Shown: positions 35,473 through 45,102, counted from the first letter of the stretch. The stretch: DNA of 64,000 bases from Vibrio sinensis (GCF_003605645.1 NZ_QVMU01000021.1:1-64000), one strand, 5' to 3'. The notes: a model not told the origin generated them from the sequence alone. Translations and numbers: made by a program.

Positions 35473-35703
35473 TTATCGATCGTTTAAGTGGTCAATGATG
35501 GCTTGTTTAGCATGTTCTTCATTGGCTGTTTGACCATCTGGCACTTCAAGTGCGCGTTTTGGATGAAGACCCATCGCGTCTTCAGCAATATGTAGCCATT
35601 CGGGGTGCCAGTAATAAGGATCATCTCCTTGTGGGGGATTCCAACTATGAACGCCTTGGTGGGCACCATTATAAGAAAGATCATCGAGTGTAAATAGTTT
35701 CAT
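35473..35703 (-). CDS. Small conserved protein with YWHPxWLHIAEDAxGxHP motif (paralog B)
   Basis: A 76-residue protein starting MKLFTLDDLSYNGAHQ, with GVHSWNPPQGDDPYYWHPEWLHIAEDAMGLHP and a helix ending in a HAKQAIIDHLNDR stretch. The ATG at 35703 has AGGTGA six bases upstream; a longer frame to 35748 lacks a signal. It is a paralog of the downstream 101-residue protein, most similar in the central block and the C-terminal HAxxAIxxHxND. Likely arose by tandem duplication. Function unknown. Confidence 0.7.
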   Translation of the reverse strand: MKLFTLDDLSYNGAHQGVHSWNPPQGDDPYYWHPEWLHIAEDAMGLHPKRALEVPDGQTANEEHAKQAIIDHLNDR

Positions 35704-35912
35704 GTTGTTCACCTGAATGGTTGTTATCTTGCTGCAAGTATGAATCATAAAATGACACTTTGCTGGTGGACAATCGATAGCGAATAATGGTCTTTTATTT
35801 CTCGTTTCTTATTCTGATGAGCCTAAGATGCTGACTAAGGAGGTGGTGAGCAAATTATGGAGCGGGGGAGTTTATTTTCTCAAGAAGCAAAGAGTAAGTA
35901 AGTTAGAACTAA

Positions 35913-35937
35913 AAATGCCTCCGAGACGGAGGCATTT
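35913..35937 (-). terminator. Terminator of asnS
   Basis: AAATGCCTCCG and CGGAGGCATTT pair perfectly around a 3-base loop. On the minus strand a run of T follows. It lies about 30 bases after the asnS stop. Confidence 0.88.
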
Positions 35938-35965
35938 GAAATCACAGTTACGTTAACAACTATGC

Positions 35966-37366
35966 TTAGAAGTTAGCTGAACGTGGAGTACGTGGGAATG
36001 GGATCACGTCACGAACATTGCCCATACCAGTTACGTAAGAGACTAGACGCTCAAAGCCTAGACCGAAGCCAGCATGAGGAACAGTGCCGTAACGACGTAG
36101 GTCGCGGTACCAGTTCATATGCTCAGGGTCGATACCCATTTCGCGCATACGTGCATCTAGAACATCAAGACGCTCTTCACGTTGAGAACCGCCGATGATT
36201 TCACCAATGCCTGGTGCAAGTACGTCCATTGCTGCTACTGTTTTGCCGTCTTCGTTTTGACGCATGTAGAAAGCTTTGATGTCTTTCGGGTAGTTCTTCA
36301 CGATTACAGGAGCTTTGAAGTGTTCTTCAGCAAGGTAACGTTCATGCTCAGAAGACATGTCGATGCCCCACTCAACGTCAAACTCAAATTTCTTGCCAGA
36401 ATCCAATAGGATTTGGATTGCATCAGTGTAATCTACTTGTGCAAAGTCAGAAGAAACAAATTGCTCTAGACGAGAAATGGCTTCTTTGTCGATACGCTGT
36501 GCAAAGAACTCTAGGTCATCACGACGCTCAGTTAGTACTGCGTTGAACACATATTTCAGCATGTCTTCAGCCAGTTTTGCAACATCGTTTAGATCAGCAA
36601 AGGCAACTTCAGGCTCAACCATCCAGAATTCAGCTAGATGGCGGCTAGTGTTTGAGTTTTCAGCACGGAAAGTTGGGCCGAACGTGTAAACTTTGCTTAG
36701 AGCACAAGCATAAGCTTCTGCGTTAAGCTGACCAGATACCGTTAGGAACGTTTCTTTACCGAAGAAATCTTCGTTGTAATCAACTTTGCCTGAGTCTGTA
36801 CGTGGTAGGTTTTCCATGTCTAGCGTTGATACGCGGAACATTTCACCAGCACCTTCAGCATCAGATGCAGTAATTAGCGGAGCAGAAACCCAGAAGTAAC
36901 CTTGCTCGTGGTAAAAACGGTGAATCGCTTGAGATAGACAGTTACGAACACGTGCTACTGCACCGATTACGTTTGTACGTGGGCGTAGGTGTGCTACTTC
37001 ACGTAGGTATTCGATAGAGTGACGAGTTTTTGCCATTGGGTAAGTATCAGCATCTTCAACCCAACCAACAACTTTCACGTCAGTTGCAGCAAGCTCAAAT
37101 GCTTGACCTGCAGCAGGAGAGTCAACAATCTTACCTGTTACTTCAACAGAGCAGCCAGTAGTTAGCTTTAATACTTCGTCGTTGTAATTATTAAGATTAT
37201 TTGGGACCACGGCCTGAATCGGGTCGAAACAAGAGCCGTCGTAAATGGCGAGGAAAGAGATTCCAGCTTTGGAATCACGACGTGAGCGGATCCAACCGCG
37301 GACAGTCACTTCACTGTCTACCGCTAGTTTGCCGCTTAGTACGTCTGTTACAGGCGCGTAAGTCAT
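35966..37366 (-). CDS. asnS: Asparaginyl-tRNA synthetase
   Basis: About 466 residues, class IIb synthetase that charges tRNA-Asn. It has the N-terminal OB anticodon-binding domain (VTVRGWIRSRRDSKAGISFLAIYDGSCFDP) and the class II core with motif 2 TFRAENSNTSRHLAEFWMVEPE and motif 3 GFGLGFERLVSY. It ends PRTPRSANF as expected. The ATG at 37366 (MTYAPVTDVLSG) gives the family length; ATG at 37384 is a poorer start. Confidence 0.97.
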   Translation of the reverse strand: MTYAPVTDVLSGKLAVDSEVTVRGWIRSRRDSKAGISFLAIYDGSCFDPIQAVVPNNLNNYNDEVLKLTTGCSVEVTGKIVDSPAAGQAFELAATDVKVVGWVEDADTYPMAKTRHSIEYLREVAHLRPRTNVIGAVARVRNCLSQAIHRFYHEQGYFWVSAPLITASDAEGAGEMFRVSTLDMENLPRTDSGKVDYNEDFFGKETFLTVSGQLNAEAYACALSKVYTFGPTFRAENSNTSRHLAEFWMVEPEVAFADLNDVAKLAEDMLKYVFNAVLTERRDDLEFFAQRIDKEAISRLEQFVSSDFAQVDYTDAIQILLDSGKKFEFDVEWGIDMSSEHERYLAEEHFKAPVIVKNYPKDIKAFYMRQNEDGKTVAAMDVLAPGIGEIIGGSQREERLDVLDARMREMGIDPEHMNWYRDLRRYGTVPHAGFGLGFERLVSYVTGMGNVRDVIPFPRTPRSANF

Positions 37367-37549
37367 GTTTGAATTAATCTCCATTGAGGTCTAAATCAAC
37401 CCAACATTTGCTTTCGATAAATAATGATTATTTAGCGTCAGTGTTGGGTTGGATAAAATTCTTCTTAGTCAACGGAACATATTACCTTTCAAATCGTCAG
37501 CAGCAACCTTTTATTGATGTTTTCACGTGTAAAAAATCAGCATATCCAC

Positions 37550-39163
37550 CTATTTTGAGCGAGAAAGGTTAAAGTGATTCAATAACGTCTCTAATCGTTC
37601 AGAAAGTTGTTCGAGATTTATACTGATATCTTTCGCTCGCGCCGCTGATTCCGACGTAGTATTTGCGTGTTCAGTGATGATTTCCACTTTTTGTTGTACC
37701 GATTCACTTACGTAAGTCGTTTCTCTGGTCTGTTTACGAATATCTTTCGCATGTTCGAGAGCTTGCTGCATCTCCGCGACCACTTCCGACATAATTGAAG
37801 AAAGCGCTTCAACTTCAACGGAACGTTGTTGAGCAGTATCACAAACGACATCTACAGAATTTAGTGACGTTTCACTGTCTTTTTGGAATTGGCAAATAAT
37901 CGTCGCTATACTCGCAGTCGCTTCAGATGTGCGATTCGCTAACTGACGTACCTCATCGGCAACCACAGCAAAGCCACGTCCTTGTTCACCGGCGCGAGCG
38001 GCTTCAATCGCAGCATTGAGCGCGAGCAGGTTGGTTTGGTCGGCGATGCCTTTAATGACTTCAAGGATCGTCGATACTTCACCTGTTTGGGTGTTGAGTT
38101 CGACAATATTGTGTTTAACGTGCTCGATATCTGTTACTAGGTTTTTGATGTCGGTGCTTGCGCTGTGAGCTTTATTGGCACTGTCTTCGGCAAGATTCGT
38201 GGTATGTTCAATAATAGAAGAAGTATCATTGGTTGCATGTTCAACGTTAAGTTGCTGGGACTGCATTTGGACAATATTAGATTGCACCTCTGAAGTTTCC
38301 TGTTGCTGAGTATCCGCCGTAACATCGGTGATTTGGGCAACATTCGTTAGCTCAGTTGCTGAGTTAGCGAGATGATGAGAAGTTTGCTGTACTTTTTGCA
38401 AACTATCTCCGACCGTGTCCATGAACGAGTTAATTGCCACAGAAAGTTGACCCACTTCATCTTGTTTATGCGCTTCTAAGCGTTGGGAAAGATCTTTGGT
38501 CTCGCTGACACTTTGCATAAAGTTGGATGTGGTTTGAATCGGACGAACAATGAATTTTCGAATCAAAGCAATAGTAATTAAAAATCCGATCAGACCAATG
38601 GAAGCCATGATTGCGACAGCAATAATTGTTCGTTGACTGATCATCTGGTTAATATGGGAAAGATTATATTCTAATCTAACGGCGCCAAGTACTTCACCCT
38701 CTGGAGCCATATGGCAAGATACACAGTTGGTGCCTCGGTAGTTCTCGCTCGATTTCATTGGTAAAGCAATGACCAGTCCATTCCCCCACTCAGCACTAAT
38801 AGGCTCAATGACGGTTTCGCCATTTAAGGCTCGTTTATCAATATCATCGATAGGGGCTTGGTTACTTTGCCCTGGACCGTATAACTTACTTACTGCGTCT
38901 GCACGTAAAACACGAACTTGTTCAATACCCTCTTGGGCGAGGGCCTTTTGGCGTAGAGTCTCTTTTTGTGCCATGGTGCCAGTTAGCATCATCATATTTA
39001 AGCTATCGAAGTAATTACTGGCTTTGTCGTGTAACTGTTCACTAAGTACGGAGTTGATTAAATCTCGTTGTTGAAAATACTGATAGCTAGTCGATGCGGT
39101 GAGGACAAGTCCAGACACGCTGACTAAAGTGACTAATAGTTTTGTAGTAATTGTTGAGCTCAT
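37550..39163 (-). CDS. Methyl-accepting chemotaxis protein with periplasmic heme c site
   Basis: About 537 residues. Order: membrane helix at residues 6-25, a periplasmic domain of about 140 residues, a second helix near 175-195, HAMP (VRPIQTTSNFMQSVSE...), then the methyl-accepting cytoplasmic domain with the highly conserved tip GIADQTNLLALNAAIEAARAGEQGRGFAVVADEVR. The periplasmic part carries CVSCH at about residues 147-151, a CxxCH heme c attachment motif, with methionine-rich sequence nearby (SLNMMMLTG). It therefore should sense redox state, oxygen, NO or another heme ligand. ATG 39163 is preferred over TTG 39175. Confidence 0.9.
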   Translation of the reverse strand: MSSTITTKLLVTLVSVSGLVLTASTSYQYFQQRDLINSVLSEQLHDKASNYFDSLNMMMLTGTMAQKETLRQKALAQEGIEQVRVLRADAVSKLYGPGQSNQAPIDDIDKRALNGETVIEPISAEWGNGLVIALPMKSSENYRGTNCVSCHMAPEGEVLGAVRLEYNLSHINQMISQRTIIAVAIMASIGLIGFLITIALIRKFIVRPIQTTSNFMQSVSETKDLSQRLEAHKQDEVGQLSVAINSFMDTVGDSLQKVQQTSHHLANSATELTNVAQITDVTADTQQQETSEVQSNIVQMQSQQLNVEHATNDTSSIIEHTTNLAEDSANKAHSASTDIKNLVTDIEHVKHNIVELNTQTGEVSTILEVIKGIADQTNLLALNAAIEAARAGEQGRGFAVVADEVRQLANRTSEATASIATIICQFQKDSETSLNSVDVVCDTAQQRSVEVEALSSIMSEVVAEMQQALEHAKDIRKQTRETTYVSESVQQKVEIITEHANTTSESAARAKDISINLEQLSERLETLLNHFNLSRSK

Positions 39164-39471
39164 AATCAGTCGCAAAAACTTTGTTATTTATTGTAATTGT
39201 TACAATTATGCGACAAGTGTGAACTTACCTAAAGTACTTGTAGGTCAGTTTGTGACCATAAACAAAGTGGGGTTAATGTAAATGTGATGTAAGCAATATG
39301 TAGGGAATTTTTTTGGTGTTCAATTGCTATCTGACGAGAATAATCACCAATGTTATTGGTTTTTCTTTAGCACTTTTGGAGGGGAAGAAAATAAGAAGGG
39401 GTGGCGGCGGTTGTCAGCATGCTTTGAATTCCTTAGTATTGCCGTTCTTTGAAAGAAAGCAGGGTATTAAA
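39164..39471. other. Intergenic region between heme-MCP gene and queD
   Basis: About 300 bases without a clear gene. The A/G-rich stretch GGAAGAAAATAAGAAGGGGTGGCGGCGG near 39380-39408 lies in the probable queD leader. I looked for a preQ1 riboswitch and could not recognise one. Confidence 0.4.
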
Positions 39472-39831
39472 ATGCGCACAGAGTTGTATAAAGAGTTCAT
39501 GTTTGAAGCAGCGCACCGTTTGCCTCATGTTCCGGAAGGGCATAAATGTGGTCGTCTACACGGTCATTCATTTTTAGTTCGTCTTTATGTGGAAGGTGAC
39601 GTCGACCCACATACAGGATGGGTGATTGATTTTTCTGAAATCAAGAGTGCCTTTAAACCCATTTATAATCGCCTCGATCATTACTACCTTAATGATATCG
39701 AAGGGTTAGAAAACCCAACTAGTGAAGTATTGGCTCGTTGGATTTGGCAGCAGCTAAAACCAAGTTTACCGCTTTTAAGTAAAGTCGAAATTAAAGAGAC
39801 CTGCACAGCAGGCTGCATTTATACCGAATAA
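39472..39831 (+). CDS. queD: 6-carboxy-5,6,7,8-tetrahydropterin synthase QueD
   Basis: A 119-residue enzyme of queuosine (preQ0) synthesis that converts dihydroneopterin triphosphate to carboxy-tetrahydropterin. The zinc-binding histidines are in FEAAHRLP and GRLHGHSF; the catalytic Cys lies in HKCGRLHGH and the acidic ETCTAG near the C-terminus binds the pterin. The ATG at 39472 gives the family start (MRTELYKEFMFEAAHRLP). A much longer upstream frame is not used. Confidence 0.95.
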   Translation: MRTELYKEFMFEAAHRLPHVPEGHKCGRLHGHSFLVRLYVEGDVDPHTGWVIDFSEIKSAFKPIYNRLDHYYLNDIEGLENPTSEVLARWIWQQLKPSLPLLSKVEIKETCTAGCIYTE

Positions 39832-39997
39832 AAGAAAGAATACAGATTGGGAATATTTATATAAATGGTAGCGATACTATTTTTAATTTCTAATTACCTT
39901 TCAATGTCACGGTACGAAATACCATATATTGACCTATTTGTTACAATATGTAACTATTGCTTTTGTTTTGCTCAATAAAAATAGTAAGAGGCTAAGG

Positions 39998-41299
39998 GTG
40001 ATTTTTAGTCGGAATCAAAAAAAAGTCGTAGAGCTAACTGAAAAGCTTGAAGCGGCATTAAGTCAGTTAAATGCGATTAACAATTCAGTTCCTACAATTG
40101 AATTTACGCCAGATGGCAAGGTCATTACAGCCAATTCGCTCTTTTTAGATGTGATTGGTTATTCACTAGACGAAGTTAGAGATAGACATCATTCTAGTGT
40201 CTGCTTTGCTGAATATACACGAACTGCAGAGTACGCTAAATTTTGGCAAGATCTCGCTAAAGGCGTTATGCAATCGGGTCGATTTAAGCGAAAACATAAA
40301 ACGGGCCGAGAAATTTGGCTTGAAGCTACGTATTTCCCAGTTTTAGTCGATGGTAAAGTGGTTAAGGTGATGAAAATCGCCAGCGATGTGACAGACAAAC
40401 ATGAAGAAAGCGCAGCGCGTTCAGGTGTTTTAGAGGCGTTAGATCGTTCGTTAGCGACGATAGAATTTACACCGACAGGACAAATCATCACCGCCAATGA
40501 CAACTTCCTTGCAACGGTGGGATATCGCCCAAATGACATTATTGGTAAACATCATCGCATTTTCTGCGAAGATAAATTTTATAGTGAAAACCCGACGTTT
40601 TGGGAAAGTTTAGCGAGTGGTCAATTCAAAGCCGGGCAGTTCTTACGTCGAGGAAATGGTGGGCGTGAAGTTTGGTTAGAAGCGACTTATAACCCGATTT
40701 TTGACAGCAATGGCGCTGTTATCAAAGTGATTAAATTCGCGACAGATATTACTGCTCAAATGCGTCGAAATGATGCGGTTGCTCATGCTTCTGATGTTGC
40801 TCATAGTACCTCAGTTGAAACGGCACAGATTGCAAAACAGGGTTCAGAACTTCTTGCTGATTGCGTGAATGTTTCGCTTTCTATTGACTCTAAAATAGAA
40901 GAGGCGGTTGAGCATACTAAAGAGCTGAATAATCGGTCACGTGATATCGGAGAAATCGTTAGTACGATTAAAGGTATTGCTGAACAAACGAACCTGTTGG
41001 CACTGAATGCTGCGATTGAAGCTGCTCGTGCGGGAGAAACGGGTAGAGGCTTTGCTGTTGTTGCAGATGAAGTTAGACAACTTGCGGCAAGAACAGCGCA
41101 ATCGACAAATGAAATTGAAGTCGTGGTGTCTAAAAACCAAACGTTAACGGCTGGAGTTGTACAGTCGATGACACAAGTTTCAGATATTTCGAATCAAGGT
41201 ACTCAGAAAATCATTGAAGTTTCATCGGTTATGAATGAAATATATGATGGGGCAGAGAACGTTACTCAGATTGTCAGCCAGTTAAATATGGATTTATAA
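39998..41299 (+). CDS. Soluble double-PAS chemoreceptor (BdlA/Aer-like MCP)
   Basis: About 433 residues with no membrane helix from the chosen start. Two PAS domains are near copies of each other: PTIEFTPDGKVITANSLFLDVIGY and ATIEFTPTGQIITANDNFLATVGY, each with a REVWLEATY/REIWLEATYFPV core. A short methyl-accepting domain with GIAEQTNLLALNAAIEAARAGETGRGFAVVADEVRQLA follows. This layout resembles BdlA, linked to biofilm dispersal, and Aer-type flavin sensors. GTG at 39998 has AGAGG six bases upstream; the longer frame to 39929 would add a hydrophobic leader without a signal. A terminator follows. Confidence 0.88.
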   Translation: MIFSRNQKKVVELTEKLEAALSQLNAINNSVPTIEFTPDGKVITANSLFLDVIGYSLDEVRDRHHSSVCFAEYTRTAEYAKFWQDLAKGVMQSGRFKRKHKTGREIWLEATYFPVLVDGKVVKVMKIASDVTDKHEESAARSGVLEALDRSLATIEFTPTGQIITANDNFLATVGYRPNDIIGKHHRIFCEDKFYSENPTFWESLASGQFKAGQFLRRGNGGREVWLEATYNPIFDSNGAVIKVIKFATDITAQMRRNDAVAHASDVAHSTSVETAQIAKQGSELLADCVNVSLSIDSKIEEAVEHTKELNNRSRDIGEIVSTIKGIAEQTNLLALNAAIEAARAGETGRGFAVVADEVRQLAARTAQSTNEIEVVVSKNQTLTAGVVQSMTQVSDISNQGTQKIIEVSSVMNEIYDGAENVTQIVSQLNMDL

Positions 41300-41314
41300 A
41301 GACAATAATAAAAT

Positions 41315-41342
41315 AAAAAAGGGCTTAGATAGCCCTTTTTTA
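41315..41342 (+). terminator. Terminator after the double-PAS chemoreceptor gene
   Basis: AAAAAAGGGCT and AGCCCTTTTTT form a perfect stem with a short loop and T-run. Confidence 0.85.
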
Positions 41343-41491
41343 TTAAGTGTTTTATTCAAAGAGAAAAAGCCCCGCCTAATTATATAATGATTAAGTTATT
41401 GAGTTTTCTAATTTCATTTATCTAAATTGAAGACAAAAAAATGACAACCTTAGGTTGCCATTTTTATTTGAAACTTAATAAGAGAACTTTA

Positions 41492-42853
41492 TTAGCAAAG
41501 TACTTTAATGGCTAGGCCACCTTGAGAAGTTTCACGGTATTTCGCGTTCATGTCTTTACCGGTTTCTAGCATAGTTTCGATAACTTTATCTAGAGAAACA
41601 GTAGGCGCAGATGAACGACGTAGTGCCATGCGAGTTGAGTTGATTGCTTTTACAGCAGCAATACCATTACGCTCGATACATGGTACTTGTACTTGGCCAG
41701 CAACTGGGTCACAAGTAAGACCTAGGTTATGTTCCATACCGATTTCTGCAGCCATACATACTTGCTCAGGGCTACCGCCCATAAGCTCAGCAAGACCTGC
41801 AGCTGCCATAGAACACGCAACACCAACTTCACCTTGACAACCTACTTCTGCACCAGAAATAGAAGCATTACGTTTGTATAGACCACCGATTGCGCCAGAA
41901 GCTGCAAAGTAACGGATGTAGTCTTTTTCAGTAACGGTTTGGATGAATTTGTCGTAGTAAGCAAGAACAGCAGGGATGATGCCACATGCGCCATTAGTTG
42001 GTGCTGTAACAACACGGCCACCGGCAGCGTTCTCTTCGTTTACTGCAAAAGCAAACATGTTTACCCAGTCAACCACTGCCATTGGATCGTTAGAGGTTTT
42101 CTCTGACGTCAATAGTTGTTGGCGTAGAGCGGCAGCACGACGTGGAACACGTAGTGGTCCAGGTAGAATACCTTCAGTATTCATACCACGCTCCATACCC
42201 TCACGCATGGTTTTCCAGATGTTAGCAAAGTAAGTACGAGACTCTTCATCTGAATGCAAAGCAGCTTGGTTTTTCATAACCAAAGCACTGATAGAAAGCC
42301 CATGTTCCTTACATTGATCCACTAACTCTTCAGCCGTCGTGAATGGGAAAGGTACTTTGATTGGGTTTTCTTCTTCTTTACCGAAGTTTTCTTCATCGAC
42401 GATGAAACCACCACCGATTGAGTAATATGTTTTAGAGTATGCGACTTCGTCATCGATCCACGCGTGGATCTGCATACCATTTTCATGTAGAGATAAGTTG
42501 GAAGTATGGAAATTCATACCGCCGTCTTTAGGGAACGATACTGTATGACAGTGCATGCCAACAGGAAGGCGTTCAGTTTCTTCTACGCGAGCAATAAAGC
42601 CAGCAATAGAGTCGATATCAACTTTCTCAGGGGTGTTGCCTGCAAGACCCATGATGATAGCGATGTCTGTGTGGTGACCTTTCCCTGTCAGTGATAGTGA
42701 TCCATAAACGTCAACGGTGATTTTGGTGATGTCGCGCAATTTTCCCATTGAACGAAGATCATCAATAAATTCTTTACCCGCTTTCATTGGGCCTACAGTA
42801 TGTGAGCTTGAAGGACCAACGCCGATTTTATAGATGTCAAAAACACTAATCAT
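41492..42853 (-). CDS. sdaA: L-serine dehydratase (iron-sulfur type)
   Basis: A 453-residue enzyme deaminating L-serine to pyruvate and ammonia with a 4Fe-4S cluster. It has the opening SVFDIYKIGVGPSSSHTVGPMKAG, the PTNGACGIIPA segment and the cluster cysteines in ASISGAEVGCQGEVG, GLTCDPVAGQVQVPCIERN. The length is standard for one-chain SdaA/SdaB. It follows sdaC on the same strand, with an intervening hairpin, giving a serine uptake and catabolism unit. Confidence 0.95.
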   Translation of the reverse strand: MISVFDIYKIGVGPSSSHTVGPMKAGKEFIDDLRSMGKLRDITKITVDVYGSLSLTGKGHHTDIAIIMGLAGNTPEKVDIDSIAGFIARVEETERLPVGMHCHTVSFPKDGGMNFHTSNLSLHENGMQIHAWIDDEVAYSKTYYSIGGGFIVDEENFGKEEENPIKVPFPFTTAEELVDQCKEHGLSISALVMKNQAALHSDEESRTYFANIWKTMREGMERGMNTEGILPGPLRVPRRAAALRQQLLTSEKTSNDPMAVVDWVNMFAFAVNEENAAGGRVVTAPTNGACGIIPAVLAYYDKFIQTVTEKDYIRYFAASGAIGGLYKRNASISGAEVGCQGEVGVACSMAAAGLAELMGGSPEQVCMAAEIGMEHNLGLTCDPVAGQVQVPCIERNGIAAVKAINSTRMALRRSSAPTVSLDKVIETMLETGKDMNAKYRETSQGGLAIKVLC

Positions 42854-42870
42854 ATCGATTACCTCAAAAG

Positions 42871-42891
42871 TAAACCTCCCCGAGACAGGGG
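42871..42891 (-). terminator. Hairpin between sdaC and sdaA
   Basis: CCTCCCC and GGGGAGG pair across GAGACA. On the minus strand TTTACTTTT follows. It probably attenuates read-through from sdaC into sdaA. Confidence 0.6.
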
Positions 42892-42947
42892 AGGCTTATT
42901 ATTATCATTATATTCTTTGCTTAATCACGCCGAATGAAAGGCAGAGA

Positions 42948-44201
42948 TTAAAGAGCGCCGTAGATTACAGAAGTAATCGCTGCAAGACCACAGATAACTG
43001 TGAAAATCTGCACAGGAGCTGAAGTTTTGTACTTAGCCATAGCTGGTACTTTGTTCATTGCGAATACAGGCAGTAGGAACAGGATTGCAGCAATCATAGG
43101 CGCGCCCATGGTCTCAATCATGCCTAGGATGCTTGGGTTAACAATCGCAACAATCCAAGTAGTAACAACGATGAAGATTAGAGAACCTTTTTCAATCTTG
43201 CTTACTGGAGTTTCAGAGCGAGATTTGATTAGACCAACTAGACCTTCATGAGCACCTAGGAAGTGACCAAAGTAGCTAGAAGTAATAGCAGCAAATGCAA
43301 CTAGAGGACCCATGTAAGAGATGATTGGGTTGTCATGTACGTTTGCTAGGTAAGATAGAACAGAGATGTTTTGCTCTTGTGCCATTGCTAGTTGCTCTGG
43401 AGATAGAGATAGAACAACTGAGAATACGAAGAACATAACAAAGCCCATCAGCATCATTGCAGCGCCGCCAGTGATAGCGTCAGTTTTCTTAACTGCGTTT
43501 TCACCGTATTTTAGGCGTTGTTCTTTAGAGAACTGAGAGATGATTGGGCTGTGGTTGAAAGAGAACACGATGATTGGAATTGCTAGCCAAACAACAACAG
43601 GCATAGAAGACCAGTCAGGTGCAACTTCAACCATAGAAGTGTTCCAATCAGGGATTAGGAATACAGATAGAGCTAAAAGAATCGCAACAAGAGGGTAAAC
43701 CATTGCAGACGTAGCTTTAAGCATTAGTTCTTTACCGAACACAACACCCATTGTCATTGCTGCAATCAGAGCGCCTGAAAGCAACCAACGAGGAACAGAT
43801 TCCATACCCATTTGGTTAACTAGGAATGAGTCTACTGTGTTTGTGATACCTACACCGTAGATAAGAACAATCGGGTAGATAGCGAAGAAATAGGCGAAAG
43901 TAATAAGGTTTGCGCCAGTCTTACCGAAGTGTTCTTCTACAGTATCTGTAATATCAGAATCTGCATTTTTTGAAGATAGAACGAAACGAGCTAAAGATTT
44001 GTGTGCGAACCAAGTCATTGGTGCCGCGATTAGGGCTAACATTACTAATGGCCAGAAACCACCAGCACCCGCTTTAATCGGTAAAAATAGTACGCCTGCG
44101 CCTACCGCAGTACCGAATAGAGAAAGACACCATGTGAAATCTTGGTAAGTAAACTTACTAGACGATTGCGCGGCAGTTGCCGACGAAGTGTTTGTGTTCA
44201 T
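42948..44201 (-). CDS. sdaC: Serine transporter SdaC (HAAAP family)
   Basis: A 417-residue carrier with eleven predicted membrane helices. Family features include DFTWCLSLFGTAVGAGVLFLPIKAGAGG, YPIVLIYGVGITNTVDSF, VFSFNHSPIISQFSKEQR and YFGHFLGAHEGLVGL. It imports serine (probably with protons) for the adjacent serine dehydratase. It has a standard ATG start. Confidence 0.94.
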   Translation of the reverse strand: MNTNTSSATAAQSSSKFTYQDFTWCLSLFGTAVGAGVLFLPIKAGAGGFWPLVMLALIAAPMTWFAHKSLARFVLSSKNADSDITDTVEEHFGKTGANLITFAYFFAIYPIVLIYGVGITNTVDSFLVNQMGMESVPRWLLSGALIAAMTMGVVFGKELMLKATSAMVYPLVAILLALSVFLIPDWNTSMVEVAPDWSSMPVVVWLAIPIIVFSFNHSPIISQFSKEQRLKYGENAVKKTDAITGGAAMMLMGFVMFFVFSVVLSLSPEQLAMAQEQNISVLSYLANVHDNPIISYMGPLVAFAAITSSYFGHFLGAHEGLVGLIKSRSETPVSKIEKGSLIFIVVTTWIVAIVNPSILGMIETMGAPMIAAILFLLPVFAMNKVPAMAKYKTSAPVQIFTVICGLAAITSVIYGAL

Positions 44202-44240
44202 ATTGAATTACTCATTTTTTGGGAACAGGAAATAAGTCGG

Positions 44241-44267
44241 GTGCAATTCTGCATGTTTTCATTGCAC
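44241..44267. promoter_or_regulatory. Inverted repeat GTGCAAT...ATTGCAC upstream of sdaC
   Basis: Seven-base perfect arms separated by 13 bases, 40-66 bases before the sdaC start. It could be an operator. TGTGA half-sites farther up (near 44353) hint at CRP but are not full sites. Confidence 0.4.
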
Positions 44268-44496
44268 AAAAAGTAGATCTAAATCATGTATTTGTAGAAC
44301 GCGCGCTATCATATTTCAAAAAGGCGTTTCTTGTCACGAAAAACACGTGCCACATGTGATTTATCTTAATGGCTAACATTAGTTAAACTAATGGTTCGAT
44401 TGAATTGATTGCTTTTTGTGTATGCCAACCGTTTGCTATTTTTGTTGCAAAAAAAGTAAATTCGGTGCTGTTATCAATCGAATGAATGATTTTTCA

Positions 44497-45102
44497 TCAA
44501 TGTGAAAGGATTTGGCGTTGCAGGGCTTGGATAATTTGTGCCGTCATTCCCCAAATGAAGTATCTCTGGTAGCTCAAAGCAAATACACGGTGTGAATGAT
44601 TGCGAATGAGAAACGTTTGGCTCTTCATGTTATCAGGGTTAATAACAACCTCAAGAGGGACTTCAAAGATCTCTTCCACTTCGTTTCTATCTATATGGCT
44701 AGTGTATTGAGGTTCGATAAAGCCGAGAAAAGGAGTCACTGAAAATTGGCTTATAGTTGGTAATTCCAACATTTTCCCAATAAGTTGAACTCGAGTCGCT
44801 TCGATACCTATTTCCTCATAGGTCTCACGTAATGCTGTGCGTGCTAAGTTGAGGTCATGTATTTCAAACTTACCTCCTGGGAAACTAATTTGCCCTGGAT
44901 GGTGTTTTAAATGGCGTGCCCGTTTAGTAAAGATGACATTCAAGCCTCCGTTGCGTTCAACCAAGCCAATGAGGACAGACGCTTTTCGAAGTGATGAAGG
45001 GTCAAGATGTGACAGCCTTTTCAAACTCTCGGTGTGGTAGGGCACTGGTGATCTCAGTTGGAATTTTTGAATTAATTCACTTTTAGTGAGGTTAAAGCTC
45101 AC
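44497..45102 (-). CDS. CoA pyrophosphatase (Nudix, NudL/YeaB-like)
   Basis: About 201 residues. It should hydrolyse CoA and acyl-CoA pyrophosphates. The CoA-Nudix signature is intact: VIFTKRARHLKHHPGQISFPGG, immediately followed by the Nudix box ending RETYEEIGI. GTG at 45102 is taken as start because TAGGAGG sits just upstream; the longer frame lacks this. In E. coli nudL also lies between pabB and sdaA; here two sensor genes have been inserted between it and pabB. Confidence 0.9.
   Translation of the reverse strand: MSFNLTKSELIQKFQLRSPVPYHTESLKRLSHLDPSSLRKASVLIGLVERNGGLNVIFTKRARHLKHHPGQISFPGGKFEIHDLNLARTALRETYEEIGIEATRVQLIGKMLELPTISQFSVTPFLGFIEPQYTSHIDRNEVEEIFEVPLEVVINPDNMKSQTFLIRNHSHRVFALSYQRYFIWGMTAQIIQALQRQILSH

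Noticed and set aside
37384..37572. 62-codon plus-strand frame between asnS and the chemoreceptor gene
   Set aside because: No ribosome site; begins in the asnS promoter side and overlaps the MCP end.
39380..39471. Possible preQ1 riboswitch before queD
   Set aside because: No recognisable conserved preQ1 aptamer core was found by eye.
41550..42233. Frames opposite the serine dehydratase gene
   Set aside because: Shadows of sdaA caused by its codon bias.
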